A stretch of 64,000 nucleotides of DNA, taken from positions 18,632,969 to 18,696,968 of the forward strand of contig NC_090288.1 in the NCBI RefSeq assembly GCF_037392515.1. The letters run 5' to 3'. Positions within the stretch are counted from its first letter, which is position 1. Every line of letters begins with the position of its first letter. Both the position numbers and the translations under genes were made by a program. This document shows positions 49,801 to 61,800 of this stretch, one piece after another. This DNA is from Haliotis asinina. Lineage: Eukaryota > Mollusca > Gastropoda > Lepetellida > Haliotidae. The notes below the pieces were generated by a model. It was not told the DNA's origin. It searched no databases and saw only the letters and a program-made list of their open reading frames with translations.

Positions 49801-52800
49801 TTACTACAGTGTGTGTTCTCTCAATGATGAAATTTTCAAAGACTTGGGAGCAAAATTTATAATAAGTGACTCAAACGGAACATTGGTGTTAGACAATTCC
49901 AAAGGATCACACAACCTGAGATTCAGTGAACCGTTTGTGAGAATGCTAGGATTTACAACGATTGACTATGCACAGGAAATAACCCCTGGCATAAAAATCA
50001 TTGGCATGTGGTTACCAGATCTAATTCCATACCACAAGCTATGCGTTCATCTTAGCACAACAGATAATATACAAAGTGAGCATCCTTCCACGTTATTGAG
50101 GGCCGTCCCGATTAAAACAGAAAAATGCACCGAGTCATTTTTTATCGCGCCAATATAAAAAATTAGTAAATGGTAATTAAGAGTATCAATTTGTAAATAT
50201 AGGATACCTAAGCGTAACACTACATATACAAAATGGCTAGTAATCAAGGACCGGGAATGCGAATAAAGAGATGTGTTAATACAAGTTTATCCAACCTACG
50301 TGATGCTAGAGGGTTTGATGATGTAGGAACAGATGGTAAAATATACCCTTTTAAGCTTATGAACAGCATTTACAAACCAGTTGAAGTTCCCACCGTTTGT
50401 AGTAATTTAAACCTAGAGTAATTTAAACCTAGATACATCAGGATCTGACAGCAACACACGATACAACATAGTTCGCAACAATGCTGATGAATGGAGAATA
50501 CACCCATCGTTCGGTGGTAAATTGCTTGATTTAGAAGACTTTGATAGACCAACAAACGTTCAAAACAAACCGTACTATCTAATGCTCACTGACGACAACA
50601 GGTGGATGATATTACCATCTCAAATCAAATGGCTTCTCAACGTAACACCAATTTCACCATACATTTTCATGGAAAATTAAGACCACTACTTTAACAAAGT
50701 CGTAAACCATGGAATCCTACTCGCGGCTTACGTCCCATCCCAGAGACGCAGTGTAACCATCACAACAGTCTCAATTAGAGCAGCCCACATGCTGTCGTGT
50801 AAACCCGGAGATAGCGAGGTATTACAGTTGGTTACTGAATTCGATAGTGTGACTACCATCATGGAGAATCCCAGACAATTCCACGCTAGTCACTCAGGTC
50901 TAGCTAGGTGGACCACTGCAGAATGATTTTGAGATTGTGAAAGGAATAAAACTCCAGTGGGCTAAAAAACACCAGGGCAGAGTTTGCTCAATGTACGTGT
51001 GGGTGGGTGGTGATTCACGCACCAGTATACAAGGTGTCACAGTGTTAGTGGAAGACACTGTATCTCTAACCAAGATTTTCCTAACCAAGCACATCAATCT
51101 TATTAGTTTAAAGTTCATACATGTGGTATTGTCAGAAAAACAATTGGAAACTGTTTTCTAACAGTTTTATAAACGAAGGTAAGCTCTAATGTATTACTCG
51201 GTGATCTAGGACACACAAAGAGATTCAATTTACCTAGTGAGGAAAACACCCCTTACCTCTTTTACTTTAAAGATAACGTTTACAAACGAATGCCACTAGA
51301 AGATTTTACAGATCTTGAATGGCCTTGATTAAAAAAACTCTAACAAACCCTTATATCGTTTTTAATAAAAATTATTATGTTTCTAAAATTACTAACAACG
51401 GCATACTGAATTCCAGGTCGCAATGGCAACATGCTAGCACCAGTCGACTCGAATGCCAGTTTAGTCATTCACAGTATATACGATTACCAACGTGATTTTT
51501 TTCTTGATTCATATGGTATGATACCACACACAACAATATTTATAGACGTATATCTCACAAACATTTCCGAGCCAAGAATATATTTAGATGGTCTTAGAAC
51601 ATTTTGGCTTAAAAACCATGAGAATAAACGATGCCGAATTGTTATAAAGCAGGGCTACCCACCATCAATAAGCCTGGATGGTGTTCATATTATGGATGAA
51701 AACACGTCTAATAAGATCTCTCCCATTTACCTTGTACGATAATTTAAACCTCATGAGCTTAAAATGTATCAATCAAAAATTTAATGACATATAATTAAAA
51801 ACTAATTTATAAACTATATTATAGACAAACAGAATGGGGCTGTATCCGACCGTAGACGAAGAAGGAAATATTAAAGGCAGTGCAGATGGATTTCGACTGA
51901 AACAGATATGCAAAATACGTCAGCTAGAACAAGAGCGTGATACTCGGGCATCACTACATCAAAAATACAATAGAGCCTTAAACTACATAGATAGAGCTGA
52001 CACCACCGTAATGGCAGCTAGCATGGGATTAGGAGCAGTAGGAGTTGAATTGTTGACAACAGTCGTAGCCGCTCCGGATCCGGTGGTGTTAGGATTTGAA
52101 TTAGCAGCCGTAGTGGTGGGAACAGTTGGGTCAGTGTTTAAATTTGTATCCCAGAAATTGAATCGTAAAGTAAAGAAACAAGATGAAATTAGAATACTTG
52201 CTGTATCAAAATTAAACACGATAGAAGATCATGGTTCCACCGCACTCAATGACAATAAAATCTCAGAAGAGGAGTTTTGTTTGATCATAAGCGAACTAGA
52301 AAAATACAACAAAATGAAAAATGAGCTGACCTCTAGCCGGCTGCAAGCCTCTGCACCACCTGCGTATTCACCCTATTAGAGATTTGTTCACACCTATGTA
52401 TAACGATGGAAGTGTGGCGAGCTGAAAACATATCTTGGAGAGATGCTGAGTCTCTGATTGTTGACAAACTCGAAGAATTAGGGCCTGGCGGCTATCTATT
52501 AACTCTTGTTATTAATAAAGATGTCCACAAGGAGGATTTTCTGACTGATTTCAATGTTGATAATATAAAATTACACATATCCGAGTACCAAGATACCTAC
52601 ATAAGACTTGAATACGACACTGAACCCATAATCGATTTAGTTACTCTAAATATAGACCTTGATTGGTATCATTGTAGTCATTGTGATCAGCCAGGCGGTG
52701 AGCCCAACTTTATCAATAATGCATATCACAGTTGCCATAGAGCTGTCATGTGATTACAGTGTTAAATATAGTATATGCTTACTGATATGGCTATACATAC

Positions 52801-55800
52801 ACACATCTTTATTTTTCATTGTGCTGTGACTCAGCCAGACAATATCCATCGTGCTATACACAGCGTCTCGTTGCCATAGAGCTATCACGTGATCACAGTG
52901 TTGATAACACAGGATAGACCTGTTAAACTGCGATTATAGCTCTAGGTCCTGGGTAGCTCAATCGGTTTAGGTGTGGGCTTGTGTTCATTTGCGCAGCTGT
53001 TCATTGGGAGTTTGTATTCCGCCGTTGCCTCAGTTTGACTCCCTTGCACAAATTTCATGACGCAAGGGTCAAGTGGCCCTTGCAACTTTCGTGAACAAGG
53101 GGACTTTCACGTAGTAAAGGTGATAGCCCCACTGTGACGTGTGAATGGGAGACTGTTTGTGTCATTTCTGGGTTTAGTGTTTTGAATGGGGGTCTAGATC
53201 TTTTGTTATTGATATTAATTAGTAGTTTAATTAATGGTGATCCAAAACCACCATTAATTATACTACTCCCCGAACTATAAATTATAAATGGTCCTTTATG
53301 TAAGTCTGTACAAAACTTGATGCAAGCAATACTAGATGTTGCCAACAATACCTGTTAGCAATGAGAAGACCCTATTTGATAACAAAAGCATGAGATAAAA
53401 ACTATGGGATAACTGTTCTGTGTTTATCATTCTTAATAAATTGTGTATTTGGAAAAGACATTATGGTTCACGCCTGTGGTTTCCAGCACAAACAAGGGTA
53501 GAAAGAAAAATGTGAAATGTGTTTCTTTCATTATGATATATTTTTGGCTGTTTAAGAATTTCATGCAATTGCAAGATGCTCTCCTGATGTATATATCTAC
53601 TTTTGCAGGTTAGACTGACTTTAAGTGCTGTAAGAGAAAGGTTGGAACAAACTGCAGATCAGTCTGAACAAAATCTGCAACAAATCATAACAGCATGTAA
53701 GTATTTCAGTGATTATATGGGAAAGGAACATTACCTTCACTACCTTCAACATTTTTTTTGCACTGAAGTATGAAACACAACGCATCATTTTTATGAACAA
53801 AACTGATTGTTAACTGACAAAGTATTGGTAGTAAGATTATTTAGAGCTTATCAAAATTTGTTGATACTCCTACATATTTATGTCCCCACCACATATGTTT
53901 GGGGGCATTTAGGGTTACCCTCTGTGTCCATCCATTCGTTTATGCAAAACAGAAATGTACTCTACCCACTCTAATGGTGTGCATGTCATATTTTGTTTTT
54001 GCTCTTGATTGTTTTGGGGTTTTTTTTGTAAGTTTAGAGACATTAGAACAAAGGTACATTTTGCCGAATTTCTCTGAGATGATAGTGTAACAAGGGACAG
54101 AGGGTGTAGGGTAGGAAGTGGCTGTGGGAGTAAGTCATCCACTTCTCCTCCAAAACTATGTTATGGAATTCAGTGAACTAATACATGGGCTATCGTGGGT
54201 GCATGTCATATTTTTTTATTTTATTGGGTTTTTTTGTAAGTAAAGAGACATTTGAACTTAAGTACATTTTGCTGAATTTCTCTATGATGACAGTGTAATA
54301 GGGAACAAGGAGGGGATGTACATTATCCACTTCTCAAAAACTACCGTATGGAATTCATTTAGATTACACATGTGCTATTATATAGGGACTCTAAAGGTGT
54401 GCATCTCATATTTTGATTTTGTATTTTATATATTTTTTTCTGTTTTTAATGCAGTTTGAACTTACATTAATTTTGTTGAATTTCCCTCTGAATATAGTGT
54501 TATAGGGAAAGTCTATGTTATCCACTTCTGCTCAAAAACTACTTTATGGAATTTATGTAGATTTCACAAGTCCTTTAAAAAGACTCTAAAGGTGTGCATC
54601 TCATAGTTTAATTTTTCCAATTTAAATGGAGTTTGAACATACATAAGTTTTGTTAATTGTCTCTCTGAATATAATGTTATAGGGGATGAAGTCTATCCAC
54701 TTATCCACAAAATCTGCTCAACCGAATTGATTAATGTATACCTTCTTCATCCAATTTCTTAATTTTGTCACTTCTACAGATGTGTGAACTTACAGTACTG
54801 TGAAAAATGCTACAAAAATGGTTATCACCTTGTATTTTCTCATCTCAACTCTCTTCAGATCATAACCTGAAGTCAGTCTGCATTATTGAGGCCTCGAAAA
54901 TGTGTAGTATATCAATTATTTTGTGTGTGAGATGTGTAGGTTCTATGTAACACAATAATCCTGTTCACCCGGTATACGAGTGTATGTACTTCACAATCAC
55001 ATGCTTCAAGCGCTGCATCAGCAACACCAATAGCAACACAGAGAAGCTTGTTCACAACGTCATTAAACGGTGTTTAAAACTCCTCAAATTCCAAGCCAGA
55101 CAGATGGACTGGTAATGTTACCTGAGGGTGTCGGGGTGTTATACCCTCTCCCTAGGCAATCTGTATTTCCTCCACTCTTTGTCTGGGGATGATGTAGCTA
55201 GACGATATACTCAAGGATAAGTCCTTTTATTTTTGGTATAGTTTTTCACAAACAAAGGTCCTCAAATATTTCCTAGTTGCTGGTCTAAACACAACATTAG
55301 TTTACACCATCCTGGAAGAACTTGTTGGTTTCTGGCACAACTTCTGATACTACAAGTTCATCTGAGCCATTCTCTCAATATACAGAGAGAACCTCTCAAG
55401 TCAACGGTGGGGCCCAGAATCGCGCACCACTCACCGGACAGCTAACAAAATAGAAGTCGTGACAATTTAGGCTCCTCCCCCCCGAAATAATGTCCTACGT
55501 CATACAAAAATGACTCATACCCAATCTTAATAATTAGTTATGTTCATTAGTCCCTTTCCGAAACTTTATCAGTACCATCAAATTCTTCAAGTATAAAATA
55601 TCTTCGTTAATCAACTTTTAGCCATTCATCAACCAAACATTGACATATCTGACAAAATATCAAATAATATTTCAGACTGGTAGATGCCAGAAGATACTTA
55701 AACAAATTATTTCCGATCCTCTGCGTGTCCCTTTTATTGACACACTGACTATTAGTATCCGAATGTCCATCTGCCTAATCATGTAGGATCACAAGGTCCT

Positions 55801-58800
55801 AGTTTATGTCAGTTCAGAGAAATTACCATTTCCCCACAGAAAAGTGAATCCATGAAAATTCGGTTACTTGGTCAATGCACTTTCTCAGTACATTGACCCT
55901 ACCTAACTTGACTTCAATTTTTCCTTATATATTTATCAATGTTTTATAAACTTTTTAACTCTAAATGTCCTGGTTATAGTAACATAAAAAATTACCAGTC
56001 CAGGCACAAACGTGCCAATCCGGTTTTCAACAGTAAACAACAAAGTAATCAGGTTTCTGAATACTTTATTGTATGTATTGTAATGTCAAGGCTAAGCTAC
56101 ATGATCTGGTTTTGAAACTAGAAATCTGTTGCACTTTTTGCCTCACAATCAAGATCAGAGAAAAATGAATCTTAATCTGAGTCAGCATGGTCATTGTCAT
56201 TTTTTTCATCAGCGAGAACAAGGACATCATCATCTGCCGCTCAAACGCAGTAACATCCTTCAGAGATGTTAGGGGTAAAAAACACCAGACCACGGACAGG
56301 TTACTCTTGAAATTTGACAAACAGACAGTTCCGGATGGTCGTGCAGACGGGAAGTTTAAATGCTGCATTAAATACTTCCATCTTGCTAGAGACAGAGGGA
56401 AGCCATTTGTTAGCTATGATAGGGTGTACTATAGGGCCAGTTTTGCACTGGGCTTATCATATGACCAGGTATATGGGGTTGCAAAGAAATTTACAGTGGG
56501 GTTTGTCTCAAAACCAATAACCAGTAATAAGCCAGGTAGGAAACACAAGCAAGACAGTTTTGATAAAAGTGTTATTCGACGAGGTGTCCTGAAGTTGTAT
56601 GAATGGAAAATACCACCAACCTGTGCCAAAATGCAAGAGGAAATAAAAGACACCATAAACATGTCATGTCCAACGTTAGCTGTTGTACTAGTAGAAATGG
56701 GGTTCAAATATACAAAATGCAGGGATGACATGTCTTCAGAGAGAGATATTCCATTGTGTCCAATGCGGGCATCAAATCTAAGGTCCATCGAGGAATATCG
56801 AAACCAAGGTTTTCAGTGCGTTTATCTTAACAAAATGTGGGTAAGCAAAAAACACTTGCATGTGGCTACAGTCAGATAACACTGAAGCACCCACACTCCC
56901 GTCAAGAAAGGCAAGCGTCTGGTCATCCTTCACGCACACACCTCTGCCAAGGGTTTGATAGAGGGGTGTGATCTTGTATTCAAGGCAAAGTGCACAGATG
57001 GGGATTATCACCATGAAATGAATGGTGAGGTGTTATTGGACTGGTTTGAACTGTTGCCCTGCCTAGGCAAACCCAGCATCAATATTATGGATAACGCCAG
57101 TTACCATAACATATTGGTCCTGGTACCATTACTCCTACTATGAGTAACCTTAAAGCACATATGCAGGAATATATTACTTCCTATAATGTGCCTTACAAAC
57201 AATCAGAAACCAAGGTGCAGTTGTTAAAGAAGATAAACCAAAACAAAAAAACAGTCCAGATGACCTTACCTTACAGATGACCTGGCATTTCGACATAGTC
57301 ACTTTTTCTCTCCGTTCACCAGTGAGGCATTGTGAGCTCAACCCCATCAAGCTCATCTGGGCTAATTGCAAAGAGTTCATATCCAGACACAACAAGACGT
57401 TCAAACTATCTGATGTCAAGGTTCTGGTCTATGCCTCCTTTGCTAGAATTACCCCAGATGTGTGGCAAATGACTGAAGGTCATGTGCTGAAAATCAAAGG
57501 GGACTATCACAGTTCAGACAGTGTTGATTACAACAAAATTGCCCCCGTCATCATCCATCTGGATTATTCAGCTGATGACACAAGTACCATTGATTACACC
57601 TAGCATTCCAAGTCAACACTACATCTGAAGTCATCACCATAACGTAGTTTGACCAGCACACTATGGTACGTGAGCATATCAGTTCTTTTCCTGTCATTAA
57701 TATATAAGTAAATTTAATATATACCATCACAACACAAAACAATGAAAATACATACAATTAAAAACTAAACAAAGCATTACATTTCGACACTGCTACATTT
57801 ATCTATAACATACACCGTCAGCAGTGTAACGCTCTTTTACAATTCACCATGCTCAGACTATCATCTCCTGAAATTATTTATGTACGCATGGCATTCAGTA
57901 TTCTCATATAGTAATCAACTCTCTTATGAGATGACCACTTCCCATGCAGTGCATGAAAATCTCTGTGACTCGGGTCATGTTGTGGTCTGATTCATACAAC
58001 CATGTACATTGCTGATTTTTTTCAATTTTTTAAGGGTAAACCAGGACTTATCTGATAACAGTCTCCCAAACAACTGTTGTTGTGTATGTGATATATGGTA
58101 TGAAACACTTTCCTATACATATTATTATAGAATGAGGGCCAAAACCATTTTTGTAGCATTGTTTACATGACTTCAGTTGAATTTGGTTCTGTTCATCCTG
58201 TTCATCCCATACAACAGGGGGTGTACTTTATCCACTTCTCCTCAAATACCAGTGCACAAAACTCATTTAGTTTACACGTCTTTTATAGAGATCTAAAGAT
58301 GTGCATGTCATATTTTGTTTTTTGTATTTATAGGTTCTTTTTATGTTTATAAAGATATTTGAACTTTCTCTCTGATTATAGTGAAATAGGGGATTAAGTC
58401 TAAACCACTTCTCCACAAAAACTGCTCAACAGAATCAATTCATTCATTAAGCCCTGGAGCCGCTCCACTGCCCAACACCTGGCACCCCTCGCTGACTGCC
58501 TGATTGCTGCGACGAGACTAATTAATGCTAATCATGTCTGATTTCCCTGGCAGGTCTCGGATATGACAGGAAACTGTCTTGTCTCACAAACAAGTACTGA
58601 TTATTTAATTGTGTCATAAAGATGTAAATGGAAAAGAGGCCGATGTGAATACATAGATTACAGCATTTCAGCATGTTGTAATTTATGACATGTTTCTCTT
58701 ATACCCCTTTGCCAGTGTGTGCTGTATATTACACCTACGCGGTCTTTGTACGTGCGAGATGAACAAATATACAAATTCCTCCTGTCTCTCTCATAGTATT

Positions 58801-61800
58801 GACTGAATTATAATATATTATTTATAATAGAGTTTAAGAAGAGGGGGGGACTTGCATTATAATCGTCTACATTTTTTGCCAATACATTGCTCGTGCTTAC
58901 TGACTATTTCAAGGAAAGTATCAATAGGTGTGTATGTAACATGGAACATTTAGAGATTTATAGTTTGTCACTTTGTTCATCGTAACTTAACGCTGCAAAG
59001 ATACATCACCATTCATACACATACATACTGAATGATACATTTATCATTACTCGATGCTAAACAAAGCTTCCCGTCATGTGATGGGATAAAATATCCCGAA
59101 TGTAACGCATTATATCTCACTTACTCATTATACTGGCTGATACTTTGACCAATCGTATCGTGAGAACCTGTCAAAAAGGAAGGGCAAGGTGATGGGGCAT
59201 GGCCTAAATTTCTGAAGGGCACGTTTGGTCACTCAGATTGGATACACTGATTTTTTATAGTATTGTTGACCAGTGGATATGTTGTGTTTTGGTTGTATAT
59301 TCTAACTATCATGTAACAATTTGTGTATTGTCTGATATCGTATCGCTATCAAGGTTCACCAGATTGCACCCATTTGTGCATATACAGTACAGAGAATGAA
59401 GCGTACGTAGCACCAGCAAGTGGGTTGTCCGACAAAATAACAACACATGTTTTTTTTATGCTTGTCCCGGGACAGTCAGTTCAATAAGGGAGTAGGGGCG
59501 TGGCTACGTATAAATTCTACCGGAGACTGTTGTTACAAGACCAAAAGTAGCGCTAAATAATCTTATTACTGTAGTCTGAATGATGATACGCAAGGGTATC
59601 AATACCATGATTAATATGCTATCCTGCTTTTACTGATGATGGATCAACAGAATTAGTTGCTACACATGATAATTACAGAGCGGTGTCAAGAAACTTTCAA
59701 TAGCACATAAAGTAAGGGATTATGTAAGTGTGCCTTTCTTCGCATATGTTTGGATTCTTTGTTTGTAAGACATACTTAAACCAAATGATGTCCCTCTCAT
59801 ATCATTTTGTGAGATTAAATTGTTCAAAACATCTATGTCAATGGCAGTAAAGACGAATTTACGCACATGCCCAATAATCTATGAAAGAATTGTTTTCGCT
59901 GATACATTGCTAGTGTATACTGAATATTTTAAGGAAAGTACTAATATGCTAGTCTGTGACTTACATATAACAGATTCACAGTTTGTCGCTTTGGTTAATC
60001 TAGATTAACGCAGAAAATATACGTTATCGCACGAACATACATGCATACATATTGTATAATGCTAGTCCTTGCACATACATAAGACAAAAGATCATGGGAT
60101 GGGCGTCATCAAAGTTCCCGAATAGGTCGTTTTGTATCTCAACTGTTCAATATACTCCCTGATTTGTTATCTATGACCAATCGTATCATGAGATACCTGT
60201 CACATTGGAAATGACAAGTGATGGGGCATGGGCTAAATTTCTGAAGAGCACATTCGGTCACTAGACAGCTTGGACACAGATTGACCATTGGTTAGATCGC
60301 TGACTAATCGATATGTTAGATTTTGGCTCTATCAACTCTAGCTATCGTGAAAAAGTTTGTGTATCGTGAACATACATAATCGTAAGGATGCCTGAAATGT
60401 ACACGTAGAGCTAACAAGCACTTTGACAAGTTTATTTTTCTTTGAAGCGCTCAAAGCACTACTTCTGATTATTTTTACCCCGGATAACCCAATCCAACCA
60501 TTGAGTAGAGGTAGTATTTATTTGCATATACATTTTGTGCACACTACTTGTACATCAAACATAATGGCTTGCTGAACATTTCAATATAATCTGCACATTG
60601 TTACGAATGACTATCATAATTCAAGTACATGTATTATAGAGTTAAAAAAAGTAACACAATACTGATTTATTGTGATGTATACACTTGAAGTTGAATCTCC
60701 CCAAATATTTATGAAGATGGGGATAGTTATATTTGTTTTGAAAGCAAACGAGGTTCAGAAGATTGACAATGGGCGTGACACCACAAAACAGGTTGTCCAA
60801 TGATGTAACAGCGCATTAACTTGTTTTACACTTGTCATGGGACAAAAGTTTAACTGGACATGCATTCGGCCAGAGGCTGTTATTCTGAGGTTGAAAGAGG
60901 TGTTCACATATCTCCTTTAGTGTTGTCTGATTGAATGATTATACGCATCAATTCCGTAACTGATATATTATCCTCCTTTTACTGACGATGGATCTGATAC
61001 ACGTGATCATTACACTGGATAAGATAATTACAGAGATCAAATACAAACGTTTCTTACACAATGCTTATGTAAATTGCATTGAAAAATCACATTTCAAATA
61101 AGCATGAAACAGCTTGAACAAAATACCCCAGTTACCTTTGTATGGTTTATGTGTACTATATATGTATATTATAAGTAGATGCAAGAGTTATCACTTCATA
61201 TTCGATTATGTATTATTGTCAACTTTAAAAATCTATAGTCAGCAAATGCACAACTGGGCATGCAGAGCAGAGCTTGGTTTGTACTCTCTACTATTCAGAG
61301 TAATAAAATCCATGGTTCAGTTCTATAGTCATATTTTACAATCTCCAAAGACCATTTTGAAACATGCTTTTAATGAATCAGTAAAACCTGCCAAACACAA
61401 AATTGGATGGTACTATAAATTCATTTGCCTCTTAGATAAGTCGAACATCAAGGAAAGTAATCTAACTTCTTCCTCTGTTCTGAAGGACCTCCAAATTAAA
61501 TTCACAGTCATGTTCCACTCCTCTGTTCAAGGTATACCAGATTCACTAAATTCAAAGAATAAACTTAGAACCCACAGAAAATTTATATCAGAAATCAAAT
61601 TTTAACCGTACCTTGAACACTGCAAGATAAAACAAACTATGTCCACTTCACAAAGTTAAGACTGAGTGATCACTGGGTACCTTGAACTAGGTAGGAGAAC
61701 AAGACCACCAACACCTTTGGAAGATTATCTCTGTTGTCGATGTTTAGTCCTTGAATGTTCAGAAGTAACGTGCTACTTATTTAATTCCCTTTCTTCTCAA

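Larger units (their letters stand above)
42310..53267. mobile_element. Polinton/Maverick-related element, ~10.96 kb, in an intron
   Basis: Bounded by inverted repeats 42310-42479 and 53106-53267 that start AGTAGTATAATTAATGGTGG, with the 5' AG typical of Polintons. Inside are a SAP-like frame, protein-primed PolB and integrase C-terminus on the plus strand, a minus-strand block (45715-47414), a plus gene (47770-48560), a minus gene (49739-48448) and plus genes from 49742 to 52753. The 6-bp flanks (ACCCCA and CCCCGA) are similar but not a clean target duplication. The size is below the usual 15-20 kb, and no packaging ATPase or maturation protease was recognised. Many replication genes are broken, so this copy is a relic. 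Confidence 0.82.

Noticed and set aside
61114-61605. A 163-codon open frame that could be taken for a host gene
   Set aside because: Its content ([16 protein letters not shown] followed by [11 protein letters not shown] in the next frame) is typical of a LINE C-terminus, and it is broken.
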